Shown: positions 24,737 to 38,428, counted from the first letter of the stretch. The stretch is DNA of 64,000 bases from Marinifilum sp965230805 (GCF_965230805.1 NZ_OZ246019.1:1984001-2048000); one strand, 5' to 3'. Made by a program: numbers and translations. The notes: generated from the letters alone by a model not told the origin.

Positions 24737-26698
24737 ATGAGTTTTTCACAGCTTAATCATTTCTGTAAAGACCTTTTCAATTATTCTCGTCGCAAATCCA
24801 GCGAATCAAATATTGGCAACACTCCAATGGGTGGCAATCATCCCATCCGAATTCAATCGATGACCAACACCGATACCAATGATATCGAAGCCAGTGTTGA
24901 GCAGGCTATCAGAATGATAGAGTCGGGAGCAGAATATGTTCGTTTAACTACACAAGGGACGAAAGAAGCTGAAAATTTAAAATTTATTAAAGAGGAATTG
25001 GTAAAAAGGGGATATGAAACACCTCTGGTAGCCGACATTCATTATAACCCCAAGGCTGCTACCATTGCTGCAAAATATGTTGATAAGATTAGAATAAATC
25101 CAGGAAACTTTGTTGACAAACGTGCCGATTTCAAGAACATCGAATACGAAGATTTAAAATATCAGGAAGACCTAAAAAAGATTCGTGACAACTTTATTCC
25201 ATTGTTACGCATTTGCACAGAACACAATACCGCTCTTCGAATTGGAACCAATCATGGCTCGTTGTCAGATCGGATCATGAGTCGCTACGGCGATACTCCC
25301 CGAGGAATGGTTGAAGCCACTTTGGAGTTTCTTCGCATTTGTAAAGAACAAAACTTTAAAGATGTTGCCATTTCCATTAAATCAAGTAATACAGTAATGA
25401 TGGTGAAAACCGTTCGTTTGCTGGTTTGCGAAATGGAAAAAGAACACATGCACTTCCCATTGCACCTGGGTGTAACCGAAGCAGGAGAAGGAGAGGATGG
25501 AAGAATCAAATCGGCTGTTGGAACAGGAGCCTTGCTGAACGATGGAATAGGTGATACGGTTAGAATATCACTTACCGAAGATCCTGAAATAGAATCGCCG
25601 GTAGGAAAAAAATTGGTGGACTATGTACTGGCAAAAGAAAATCACCCCCCGATTGCTCCGCTTAAAAACACAGAGCTTGATTTGATTAATTTCTACAAAC
25701 GACCTACAAATCTGGTAGAAAACATAGCAAGTACAAAAGTTCCCGTAGTGATATCTGATTTGTCGCACGAAAAATATTTAACTACTGATTTGCCCGCAAA
25801 AGCAGGATTTATACAAGATCAGGATAGTTTGGAATGGGAAAAGGGAAACTTGGCTGCCGATTATATCTATGTTAGTGGTTACGATCCGGTTTTCACCGAT
25901 TATCCTAAAGATTTGGGGATCATTGTCGACCAGGAATGTTGGGAATATTCCGATCAGTATACCGATAAATCCTATCCCCTATTTCAAAGCGAAGAATTTC
26001 TTCACGACAATCTTACAGCATTTGCCAGTAGCATTCATTTTGTAGAATGTGAATATAAAGACCTAAGCGAAAATTTCATTTCCAAACTAAAAGAGAACAG
26101 AAAGGTAGTTTTGATTTGTAAATCTGCACATCAAAATGCTTTTGCCGAACAGCGAGCCTTTGTAATCAAATTACTTCATGCTAAATGTAAGGCTCCAGTA
26201 ATTTTTAAACGTAAATTTAGCGATGCAAATCTGGAAAATCTTCACTTAAAATCTTCATGCGATTTGGGCAGCCTGTTTTTTGATGGATTGGGCAATGGAA
26301 TCAGCATTGTGAACCATGGAAATCTGCCACAAAACGAAGTATTATCAACCGAGTTTGGAATTTTACAAGCAGCTCGGGTTAGGACTACAAAAACAGAGTT
26401 TGTATCCTGTCCGGGATGTGGCAGGACCCTATTCCAATTGCAAGATGTGGTTGCCGAAGTTAAAAAAACATTCTCTCATCTTACCCATCTAAAAATTGGT
26501 GTTATGGGCTGTATCGTAAACGGTCCCGGCGAAATGGGCGATGTAGACTACGGATATGTAGGAGCAGGGCCTGGCAGAGTGTCATTGTACAAAGGCCATA
26601 CTGTTTTAATCAAAAACATCCCAAGCGAAACAGCTATTGAGAAATTAAAAAGTGTCATTAAAGATAATGGCGACTGGATTGAAGATAATATTGATTAG
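24737..26698 (+). CDS. ispG: HMB-diphosphate synthase (long form)
   Basis: Catalyses the penultimate step of the MEP isoprenoid pathway, forming HMBPP from cyclic MEcPP. The 653-residue length is the three-domain form of plants and Bacteroidota, with an insert between the TIM barrel (residues 25-290) and the iron-sulfur domain (about 545-653). Iron-sulfur ligands are visible in SCPGCGRTLFQLQ and GVMGCIVNGPGEMGDVDYGY. The barrel carries IRIQSMTNTDT and IRINPGN motifs. It is probably monocistronic. Confidence 0.96.
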   Translation: MSFSQLNHFCKDLFNYSRRKSSESNIGNTPMGGNHPIRIQSMTNTDTNDIEASVEQAIRMIESGAEYVRLTTQGTKEAENLKFIKEELVKRGYETPLVADIHYNPKAATIAAKYVDKIRINPGNFVDKRADFKNIEYEDLKYQEDLKKIRDNFIPLLRICTEHNTALRIGTNHGSLSDRIMSRYGDTPRGMVEATLEFLRICKEQNFKDVAISIKSSNTVMMVKTVRLLVCEMEKEHMHFPLHLGVTEAGEGEDGRIKSAVGTGALLNDGIGDTVRISLTEDPEIESPVGKKLVDYVLAKENHPPIAPLKNTELDLINFYKRPTNLVENIASTKVPVVISDLSHEKYLTTDLPAKAGFIQDQDSLEWEKGNLAADYIYVSGYDPVFTDYPKDLGIIVDQECWEYSDQYTDKSYPLFQSEEFLHDNLTAFASSIHFVECEYKDLSENFISKLKENRKVVLICKSAHQNAFAEQRAFVIKLLHAKCKAPVIFKRKFSDANLENLHLKSSCDLGSLFFDGLGNGISIVNHGNLPQNEVLSTEFGILQAARVRTTKTEFVSCPGCGRTLFQLQDVVAEVKKTFSHLTHLKIGVMGCIVNGPGEMGDVDYGYVGAGPGRVSLYKGHTVLIKNIPSETAIEKLKSVIKDNGDWIEDNID

Positions 26699-26759
26699 TC
26701 TTTTTTTACTACGCATTGTTTTATATCTTGCATATAAACTTAATTCCTAAACAAATAGC

Positions 26760-27545
26760 GTGAAAAAAGCCTTACTTCTTGTTATCTTCATTAGTATGAT
26801 TTCCTTTGTGTATGCCGATAAGCTCGAACTTAACGGAATCTACCTTGGGAAAAATGTGTATGTAATGAATCCTTTTTCGGATACAGGAGTAGGCTATTGC
26901 ATTTATCAAGTTACTGTTAATGGTGAAGCCGTATCGGATGAGATAGGCAGCAGCGCATTTGAGATAGATCTGTCGCAATTTAATTTTGATATAGGAGAGA
27001 AGCTTCATATTGTTCTAAACTATAAAAACGGTTGTTTGCCTCGCATTGTTAATCCTGAGGCAATTCAACCCAAAGCTACATTTGAAGTTCAATCGGCCAC
27101 AGTTGATAAAAATGGCATCCTAAATTGGACAACTCGCAACGAAATTGGTTCGATAGCTTTTGTTGTCCAACAGTACAGATGGAACAAATGGATCACAATT
27201 GGCGAACTTGAAGGAAGAGGCTTACCCAGCCTGAATAAATACAAACTAAAAGTCAAAACTCACTCTGGGCAGAATATTTTCAGATTATCTCAAACCGATT
27301 ATACGGGAAAGCCGAAGTATTCAAGTCGTATAATTTATAATTCGAAAAAACCGAAAGTCAGCTTCGAACCGGAAAAAGTGAAAGAAGAACTTCTATTCAC
27401 ATCCGAAACCCTTTACGAGATTTACGACAAATACGGTAATATCGTTATTAAAGGTTTCGGACGCAAGGTATATCTCGAAAGTCTTCAATCAGGATTGTAT
27501 TACCTTAACTATGACAATACCATGGGAAGTTTTCGGAAGAAATAA
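26760..27545 (+). CDS. Secreted protein with possible T9SS-like C-terminal domain
   Basis: A 261-residue protein starting with GTG at 26760, with a Sec signal peptide (KKALLLVIFISMISFVYA). The mature part is beta-rich. The last 50 residues (LYEIYDKYGNIVIKGFG, LQSGLYYLNYDN, FRKK) resemble the type A C-terminal sorting domain of type IX secretion cargo, which would place it at the cell surface. The resemblance is by eye and the domain may be only an immunoglobulin-like end. Its stop lies 2 bp from that of the convergent HAD gene. Confidence 0.6.
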   Translation: MKKALLLVIFISMISFVYADKLELNGIYLGKNVYVMNPFSDTGVGYCIYQVTVNGEAVSDEIGSSAFEIDLSQFNFDIGEKLHIVLNYKNGCLPRIVNPEAIQPKATFEVQSATVDKNGILNWTTRNEIGSIAFVVQQYRWNKWITIGELEGRGLPSLNKYKLKVKTHSGQNIFRLSQTDYTGKPKYSSRIIYNSKKPKVSFEPEKVKEELLFTSETLYEIYDKYGNIVIKGFGRKVYLESLQSGLYYLNYDNTMGSFRKK

Positions 27546-27547
27546 TC

Positions 27548-28177
27548 CTAATTCGAAAATAGATCCAAAACGGTTTCCCCTTCTTCAATTTTTAAATGAT
27601 GAGCCAACATACCAACAGATCTTGCTGCTTCGACATTTGCAAGCATATCATCAATAAATAGAGTTTCACCAGCCTTTAAGCCTTCTGCTTCTAACACCTC
27701 GGAATAAATTTGAGGATTTGGTTTTCGCAAACCCATATTGTGCGAATAATAGTCCTTCACGAAAAAATCAGACAAACATACTCCATGTACCTGCTTAATC
27801 ATATCCATATAAGCTTCCCAGTGAATGATATTTGTATTGCTCAATAGAAATAGTCTGTGATCCTTTTTTAAACGATTCAGAAGCTCTAAACGCTCAAATG
27901 GCAAATCCAAAAGCATAGCATTCCAAGCATTATCGATTTGGGCATCACTTACCCCATTAGAAATATATTTCCTAATTTGACTTCGAAATTCCTCTGGCGA
28001 AACAAATCCTTTCTCAAGATTATCAAACAATCCGCTTTCAGAATATTCTCTTTTTATCAAATCAACATCGTGTAAACCTATCTGCTTAAAACTGTTAACC
28101 GCTTTTTGCGGATCGATATTTAGTAACACCCCTCCAAAATCGAAGATTATATTAGGGATTGAATCATATTTTTGCAT
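27548..28177 (-). CDS. HAD-family hydrolase
   Basis: A 209-residue HAD-superfamily phosphatase with a helical cap of the YihX/sEH type. Motif I is IIFDFGGVLLNID, where the second Asp is replaced by Gly (DFGGV) as in the epoxide-hydrolase-like branch. Motif II is LLSNTN, the Lys region is LRKPNPQIY and motif IV is FIDDMLANVEAA. The substrate is unknown, with small sugar or nucleotide phosphates likely. It precedes the tRNA gene on the opposite strand. Confidence 0.85.
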   Translation of the reverse strand: MQKYDSIPNIIFDFGGVLLNIDPQKAVNSFKQIGLHDVDLIKREYSESGLFDNLEKGFVSPEEFRSQIRKYISNGVSDAQIDNAWNAMLLDLPFERLELLNRLKKDHRLFLLSNTNIIHWEAYMDMIKQVHGVCLSDFFVKDYYSHNMGLRKPNPQIYSEVLEAEGLKAGETLFIDDMLANVEAARSVGMLAHHLKIEEGETVLDLFSN

Positions 28178-28277
28178 AAATTTTTTTCTTCTTTTATTGA
28201 ATTATTCGTTACAAATATGTAATATTGCACACCGAAAACAAAGATAAGACATTGATTTTATTTTATAAGTTTTTCGA

Positions 28278-28354
<77 letters not shown>

Positions 28355-28363
28355 TCTGAATCA

Positions 28364-28397
28364 AGCAGCCACAACAATGTTGTGGCTGCTTTTTTTG
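28364..28397 (+). terminator. Terminator after tRNA
   Basis: AGCAGCCACAAC and GTTGTGGCTGCT form a perfect 12-bp stem followed by seven T. Confidence 0.9.
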
Positions 28398-28508
28398 TTT
28401 GGACCTATTATTGATCCCTTTTCTAGGGATCAAGCAAAAAACTTGTGGGGCGTGTATATTTCATGCATAAATTTTGGAAAGTCTGAATAAGAAAAATTCA
28501 ACTGCACA

Positions 28509-28544
28509 GATGGTGCGAGCGTTTTCCGCTCGTATCTATTTTCA
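28509..28544. repeat. GCGAGCG hairpin repeat, unit 1
   Basis: GATGGTGCGAGCGTTTTCCG followed by CTCGTATCTATTTTC forms a small hairpin (GCGAGCG / CGCTCG). The left half recurs at 28706-28720 and the right half (CGCTCGTATCTATTTTC) at 30359-30375, on either side of the IS1380-type element. The remaining DNA between the tRNA terminator and the element shows no gene. Confidence 0.7.
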
Positions 28545-28721
28545 AATAAAATAATGTAAACACAACCCAATTGCAGAAATTTGTAAGTGGATTTTTTCTT
28601 TCAAAACAAAAAACTGTCCAAGAATTACATCTGTGTTAGATTATATACTGTAGTTTACAACACGCTTAAGGTATTCCAATACCTCGTACCGGGTAGTCTA
28701 ACGCTGATGGTGCGAGCGTTC

Positions 28722-30355
28722 CCCTAAAATCCGCAAGTGTAAACTTAAAAAAGTTGTAAAGCTTAATATTTCAAAGCTTTACAACTTTGATTTTTTCACC
28801 TAAATTGGTGATAAAACCTCGCACTATGAAAATACAACAAAGTTCTCATTTATCGCCTTTTGGTGGTTTAAATTTTGTACTTGAAGAATTTAAGAAACTA
28901 AAAATTGACCAATTACTAAAAACTAACCTGCCTAAGCTATCTGGTAATAGTCATTATACATGGAAAGATCTGATTTTTTCATTCTGGTCCATTTATTTTT
29001 GTGGAGGAAGTTGCATTGAGGATTTGGGAGAAAACTTTAGAGGTTTTCTAACAGATAGCCCGTATCTAAAAGCCCCTAGTCCAGATAGATTACTTAGTCG
29101 ATTTAAAGAACTCTCAGAAGCTAAATATGTATGTAAAACAAAACGTGGAGAATCAATAAATGAATTTAGTGAAAATCCCATGCTGGATATTTTGAATATT
29201 AGATTGCTAAAAAGGCTAAACCCGGAAAAATATCTTAAAAAGGACTTGATACTTGACTACGATAACACGATTATTTTTACAAATAAAGCCGATGCAAAAA
29301 TGACCTATAAAAGAGAATATGGTTATTGTCCAGGTGTTGGAATTATTGGTAGTGACATTGTAGGAATTCAAAATAGAAATGGCAATAGTGTAGCTTATGC
29401 TTTACAAGAAAAGACATTGGAAACAATGTTTGAAAATCTAAAGCAAGAAGGTATTTCAGTTGATGCATTTAGAGCTGATAGTGGTTCTTATAAATTTGAT
29501 ATTATAAATACAGTAAATAGGTATGTCAATAAGTTTTACGTTCGTATTAAAATGCGACCAAGTATTTATCAAGCTATTAGGTAGATAATTGGACAGAAAT
29601 AAAAACCAAAGATGGTAGAACATTGTTTCGGGGATCATCTAAATTCATTCCCTTCAAAAGAGTAGCACGAGACCAAAAGCAAAAAGATTTACTTAGAGAA
29701 TATAGAATTGTTGTTACCAAAGAAAATAACAATGATGGTCAAATCAATATTTTCACCAATGAAGCTTGTGTTTATAGTTGTATAATGACTTCTGATTTTG
29801 AAAAAACTGATGATGAAATTGTCTTCTTTTATAATCAAAGAGGTACTATCGAAAGAGAGTTTGATGTATTAAAGAATGATTTTGGATGGAGACACTTACC
29901 ATTCTCTAAACTTGGACAAAACACAGTTTTTCTGATACTTACTGCAATGTGTAGAAATTTATATGATTATATTATTCAAAAATTCTCATCTCGTTATCAA
30001 AATCTGAAATCAAATTTTAGAATCAAGAAATTTATTTTTCGATTTATGTGCATTCCAGCTAAATGGATCAGCCATGCCAGGTACAAATATCTGAAAGTAT
30101 ATGGAAAGATAGCTTTCAAGACATAGTATTTCCTGACAGTATGTTGATTTTCTTATTTATTGGCACTTAAATAACAGTTATTCTTTTGGAGAACTGATTA
30201 TTATCTTTTTCCCTCAGGACTAGTCCGCCACATGAGCATTGGTTCATTGCATGCTAATAATGAATTTTTGACTTGCTATTTATCTTATCAGGATTATTAT
30301 TTATGAAATAAAATTCAAAAATTTGCTTTACTTTATCTACTTGCGGATTTTAGGG
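28722..30355. mobile_element. IS1380-type insertion sequence, about 1634 bp
   Basis: Perfect 17-bp terminal inverted repeats (CCCTAAAATCCGCAAGT at 28722-28738 and its complement at 30339-30355) bracket a broken transposase gene. Both IS size and protein type fit the IS1380 family. The element lies inside the hairpin repeat described at 28509, splitting GCGAGCGTT from ACGCTCGTATC, so the original hairpin is now on both sides. No clear target duplication could be read. Confidence 0.85.
28826..30126 (+). pseudogene. IS1380-family transposase, frameshifted
   Basis: Two adjacent frames together make one DDE transposase. The first (28826-29584) runs from MKIQQSSHLSPFGGLNF to SIYQAIR and a stop. 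The second continues from about 29581 (VDNWTEIKTKDG) to 30126. The first catalytic Asp lies in LDYDNTIIFTNK, the second in FRADSGSYKFD, and the C-terminal Glu region in IEREFDVLKNDFGWRHLPF. A one-base deletion near 29579-29581 would explain the shift. Without recoding the element cannot make full-length transposase. The ATG at 28826 is preferred over a TTG 13 codons upstream, by family resemblance. Confidence 0.85.
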
Positions 30356-30358
30356 AGA

Positions 30359-30375
30359 CGCTCGTATCTATTTTC
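30359..30375. repeat. GCGAGCG hairpin repeat, right half of interrupted unit
   Basis: CGCTCGTATCTATTTTC is identical to 28528-28544. With GATGGTGCGAGCGTT at 28706-28720 it would rebuild a second hairpin unit if the IS1380-type element were removed. Confidence 0.7.
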
Positions 30376-30395
30376 GAAGAAAATAATTTAAATAC

Positions 30396-30422
30396 AGCCT
30401 GGCAGAAATGTCAGGCTTTTTT
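30396..30422 (+). terminator. Terminator-like hairpin
   Basis: AGCCTG and CAGGCT form a short stem around a 10-base loop, with a T run following. It may be part of the ancestral intergenic DNA downstream of the tRNA. Confidence 0.5.
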
Positions 30423-30551
30423 GTTGAAGTAGTTTTCAACTACCAACAAGATATTATCAATCAGATTAATTTATTATATATTAGAATTTCAAGATAACTG
30501 TGGGGTTGGTATCTTATACTGCATTCGTAGAGCACGACCTACAAGCTCGCG

Positions 30552-31984
30552 CTCAATGTCATTAAGTTAAGGTCACTTCACAATGCATTGCGTTGGTTTT
30601 TAGTGACCTTTGGTTTAACTCTATTTCTGTATTTATCCTTATGCCTTTCAAAACTTCGATTGGGTCTTATTGGAATCAGATGCTTTCTGAAAATATCTTT
30701 AAGTTCTGAAAAAACGGTGTCTATATCTTTGTTTGAAAGAAACAATTCTACAATTCGATCTTTCAAGAATCCATAGGATAAATTACTGTTTACTTTGTAT
30801 TTATACTTTGTTGTTTGATTTTCCTGTAATTCATCATTCAATTCTGTTACCATCAGAGTTTGAATATTTGAGATGAATAGAGCTGCATAAAAATCTTGCA
30901 GAATGCACTGATTTGAATAACCTGAAAACAATTCTACTTTTATCTTATTCTTTAATTCATCATAGAAATTTTCTACTCCCCATCGTTTAAAATACAAATC
31001 CTTGAAAATTCCCGTAGGATAGTTTTTACTGCATAATAAAGTTGTCATTAACAGTTCTGTTGTTCCATCAGCGAGATCTACTCTAATTAAGCGTACTTTT
31101 ATCGAATCATTTTTGGAGTAAGTTTTATTCTTTAACGATACATTTTTGCCCGGCTTCATATCAATGATGCTTGAATATTTACCACTTGCAATAAACTTTT
31201 GTGTTGCAGCATTAAAGCTAACTTTTGCTCGGATTAAACAATCAATTTCTAATTGTAAGTGTTCATAAATCAAATCGAAAGAAGGATATCCTCTATCATA
31301 AATAACCAAATCATTGCTTTGAGTAGTTTGTAAATGGTCTATTGCTAATGATTTTTCGCCTGTCGACAAAGCTCCTAACTTTCCATCAATCACGTAATTG
31401 TTTAGTACGTCATATAAAACAGACAATCGGGCTTGAGCCACAGTTGTTTTGGTTTGATTTTTTGTAGCGCCATAAATGGATCTTAACTCTTTTGTATCAG
31501 GCAAAGATATTCTGGTTCCATCAACAGCTAATAACCGAAAGCCTTTCCAGAGTTTTACAGACTCATCATTATCGGTATAAAATTCATGAGTTAACACCTG
31601 AGAAAGTTCCTTAAAAACACGAGGATCAATTTTCTTTCGGCTCTGCACAAAGGCACTTTTCGAAAATGATCTTATATTGATATTCTTAACGAAACTATAA
31701 ATCTCTATGGCAAGACTTTTTCTTAAAAAATTCATCATGAAGACTAATGTGGTTGAGAATGTTAAGACTCTATCTCGGGTAAAATCCTTTTCATTCATTC
31801 GAAACTGAAACTTTAATTGTTCCGAAAATAAATGTTCTCGTATTTTTTCTACAATAAATTTAGTAGTTTTTTTTCATCATAATAACTCTCTGAATACTAT
31901 ATAAATATAGCAAAAAAATGCCTAAAAACCTTGCTATTTATGCTGTTATTCAGCATTTTACATCCTTAACTTAATGACATTGAG
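30552..31984. mobile_element. IS4-family insertion sequence, 1433 bp
   Basis: Perfect 21-bp terminal inverted repeats (CTCAATGTCATTAAGTTAAG at the left end) are flanked by a 6-bp direct duplication CTCGCG (30546-30551 and 31985-31990). The single transposase gene is intact on the minus strand. The insertion split a GC-rich hairpin-like sequence (AAGCTCGCG / CTAGCGG). Intact ends, clear target duplication and full ORF suggest a recent, possibly active element. Confidence 0.92.
30578..31798 (-). CDS. IS4-family transposase
   Basis: A 406-residue DDE transposase. The N-terminal region (KDFTRDRVLTFSTTLVFMMN) and the catalytic motifs are of the IS4 type: first Asp in LAVDGTRISLPD, second in DLVIYDRGYPSFD, and the C-terminal signature LYFKRWGVENFYDELKNKIK with the catalytic Glu. 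It fills nearly the whole IS, from 26 bp inside the left end. The frame is uninterrupted. Confidence 0.93.
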   Translation of the reverse strand: MNEKDFTRDRVLTFSTTLVFMMNFLRKSLAIEIYSFVKNINIRSFSKSAFVQSRKKIDPRVFKELSQVLTHEFYTDNDESVKLWKGFRLLAVDGTRISLPDTKELRSIYGATKNQTKTTVAQARLSVLYDVLNNYVIDGKLGALSTGEKSLAIDHLQTTQSNDLVIYDRGYPSFDLIYEHLQLEIDCLIRAKVSFNAATQKFIASGKYSSIIDMKPGKNVSLKNKTYSKNDSIKVRLIRVDLADGTTELLMTTLLCSKNYPTGIFKDLYFKRWGVENFYDELKNKIKVELFSGYSNQCILQDFYAALFISNIQTLMVTELNDELQENQTTKYKYKVNSNLSYGFLKDRIVELFLSNKDIDTVFSELKDIFRKHLIPIRPNRSFERHKDKYRNRVKPKVTKNQRNAL

Positions 31985-32141
31985 CTCGCGCTAGCGGGGG
32001 TGAATTCATCTTTATTAAAGAATCGAGTGTCCATCAGCATAAGGATACACACTGTATTAGCCTCGTAATAGACAGTCTGTTAGCTGGGGAATAGAGTCTG
32101 TATTATTAGAAACTGATTAAAATTGAAGCTTTCAACAGCCA

Positions 32142-32229
32142 GCTGTGGAGAGCTTCCACTCCCGGCTATGGACATCTTCCACAGCATAGTATGGAGACTC
32201 TCCACATTAGGCTATGGAGACTCTCCATA
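32142..32229. repeat. Four tandem mini-hairpins, about 23-bp period
   Basis: Four successive units each carry a small dyad: GTGGAGAGCTTCCAC, CTATGGACATCTTCCACAG, TATGGAGACTCTCCACA and CTATGGAGACTCTCCATA. They start at about 32145, 32166, 32190 and 32212. The array is too short and irregular for CRISPR. It lies between the IS4 element and the 3' end of the rRNA operon. Confidence 0.65.
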
Positions 32230-32490
32230 TTTTTAACCTGCAAGAAAAGCCTTCCAGGAGGAAAGTTTTTACAGGTACCAGGTTTTTTTTAGTATCCGGG
32301 TTCCCTGTAGTTTGCAGGGAGTGTTTTTAAGCGTGTAAGAGTATTGTACCAGCCTGTTTGTGACTTTAGGACAAAAAAAAAGAGTCTCACTCCATTTGGA
32401 ATTCCTTGGACTATTTCGACTTCGCCCCTTCGACTCCGCTCAGGGAGCTTAGGACAGTATTTCTATTTTTTTGAGTTTAGGGCATAAAAA
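32230..32490. other. Non-coding DNA downstream of rRNA operon
   Basis: Contains short inverted repeats (TTTACAGGTACC, CCCTGTAG ... TTGCAGGGAG) and a CTTCGACTCCGCTCAGGGAG phrase at about 32430-32449 that is a familiar scattered repeat in Bacteroidota. No gene is seen. Confidence 0.4.
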
Positions 32491-32524
32491 AAAGGATAGT
32501 AAATCATAAGACTTACTATCCTTT
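32491..32524 (-). terminator. Terminator of rRNA operon
   Basis: AAAGGATAGTAA and TTACTATCCTTT form a perfect 12-bp stem, with a T run on the minus strand. It begins only a few bases after the 5S 3' end. Confidence 0.9.
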
Positions 32525-32526
32525 AA

Positions 32527-32636
<110 letters not shown>

Positions 32637-32767
32637 AAAATCGTTGTTGACTTTTTGTTGTTAATCATCTCTTTTGTGATTAACCGTCAATCTAATATCA
32701 TAGACATATTGAAAATAAAGTAAAAATAACCGCCGTTCGATTCAGCGATTGACCTCGCCACTCAGAA

Positions 32768-35632
<2,865 letters not shown>

Positions 35633-35713
35633 TTGTGCCAATAAAAGTATTAAACTTTCATCTCGAAATCAATCGTTGTTTCTTTACTTTGGTTACTTCT
35701 ACTTTACTACTTT

Positions 35714-35729
35714 CAATATGTCAAAGAAC
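35714..35729 (-). promoter_or_regulatory. BoxA-like motif before 23S
   Basis: GTTCTTTGACATATTG on the minus strand lies in the spacer upstream of 23S and resembles the BoxA antitermination signal (core GCTCTTTA). A near-identical copy lies upstream of 16S at 37784-37800. Confidence 0.6.
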
Positions 35730-35758
35730 TTTTAAAATACACCATTTTGTATCTTTCG

Positions 35759-35833
<75 letters not shown>

Positions 35834-35935
35834 TATTACGTTTCACTTATTTAATTAATAATGAATATTGTGTAATTAATAATTACAACAGCTTTCCATT
35901 GTTAATTATTAATTGATAATTATTAATTAAACCTG

Positions 35936-36009
35936 TAGTCCTGCGCAGATTTGAACTGCGGACCCCTACATTATCAGTGTAGTGCTCTAACCAACTGAGC
36001 TACAGGACT
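35936..36009 (-). tRNA. tRNA-Ile(GAU)
   Basis: Minus-strand cloverleaf with acceptor AGTCCTG / CAGGACT and anticodon arm CTACA-CTGATAA-TGTAG, anticodon GAT. It is the first spacer tRNA after 16S. Confidence 0.97.
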
Positions 36010-36154
36010 AAATTAATAATCCATATGCTAGCGGTTAATCACCCTAACGCTATGGGTTATGGTATATTAAAATGAAAACAAGTAAAAAGTCAGGCAAAAC
36101 AGAACAATACTCTGTCTTATCACCATAAACATTTTGTCGATATCCTGAATCTCC

Positions 36155-37682
<1,528 letters not shown>

Positions 37683-37783
37683 ATAAAAGTTTTTATAATT
37701 CTGTCTCATTCAGATTATCAAAGTTTAATGGTAATTTTTTATTGACAAGGTTGTATTCTTGTTTTTACCTAACTTCTTGTTTT

Positions 37784-37800
37784 CAATATTTTCAAAGAAC
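37784..37800 (-). promoter_or_regulatory. BoxA-like motif before 16S
   Basis: GTTCTTTGAAAATATTG on the minus strand, about 100 bp upstream of the 16S start, matches the motif before 23S and the general BoxA pattern. Confidence 0.6.
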
Positions 37801-37858
37801 GTTCCGTTCTGCTTTTTTCCTTCTAAACCTCCTGAAAAATCAGGCGGAAAAGCGAGTG

Positions 37859-37891
37859 CAAAGATAAATGAAACTTACTCTTAAATCCAAA
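37859..37891 (-). promoter_or_regulatory. rRNA promoter, proximal (P1)
   Basis: On the minus strand TTTG (37888-37891) and TATCTTTG (37859-37866) are separated by exactly 21 bp. The start would be about 37852, giving a leader of roughly 170 nt before 16S. Confidence 0.75.
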
Positions 37892-38001
37892 TAAAATTTG
37901 AAATATTTTTGAAGTTTTTTTTTACCCGATGTGATCTCCATCAGATCAACACCTCACTCACAAAACTTTTTTTTAAACTCCCCTCGTTTGAGAAGCGGCT
38001 G

Positions 38002-38034
38002 CAAAGATAAATACTTTTAATTTATAATTGCAAA
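38002..38034 (-). promoter_or_regulatory. rRNA promoter (P2)
   Basis: TTTG (38031-38034) and TATCTTTG (38002-38009) on the minus strand are 21 bp apart. It shares the surrounding phrase TATCTTTGCAGCCGC with other promoters in this block. Confidence 0.75.
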
Positions 38035-38125
38035 TGTTTTTTAACTTTTTTTCCCAAGCCTCATCCTCTCGAAAGCCTCATAGATACTAGTGCTCCAAAG
38101 AATTATCTCTTGTCAAAAGCGGCTG

Positions 38126-38158
38126 CAAATATAAATACTTTATCTTTACAAATCCTAA
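38126..38158 (-). promoter_or_regulatory. rRNA promoter (P3), weaker
   Basis: TATATTTG (38126-38133) on the minus strand, with an imperfect -33 element TTAG at 38155-38158 at the same 21-bp spacing. The downstream phrase GCAGCCGCTTTTGAC resembles P2. Confidence 0.6.
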
Positions 38159-38277
38159 TCTTTTTTCAAAAAAAATCTAAAACTTTTCAAAATCGTAATC
38201 CTCTCAAAAATCTTAACGCGGTTCAACCACTCTTCCCTCAAGAATTACTCTAACGCCTTACCCTTGTAAAGCGGGTG

Positions 38278-38310
38278 CAAAGATAACTGATACTTTTCCT
38301 CTTTTCCAAA
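38278..38310 (-). promoter_or_regulatory. rRNA promoter, distal (P4)
   Basis: TTTG (38307-38310) and TATCTTTG (38278-38285) on the minus strand are 21 bp apart. This is the furthest upstream of the four, nearly 600 bp from 16S. No gene is seen in 37683-38428. Confidence 0.7.
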
Positions 38311-38428
38311 TCGAAAAATCAAACTTTTTCTTAACACTAGGCTAACTATTTGGTAACCTGAGTAAAAAAATCGAAAAAAATTAAACTTTTTTCAATCGAC
38401 ACCATCCCTGATGTACCTGGACTCAAAA

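Noticed and set aside
32142..32229. Possible CRISPR array
   Set aside because: The units are about 23 bp with no spacers of constant length. They are tandem mini-hairpins.
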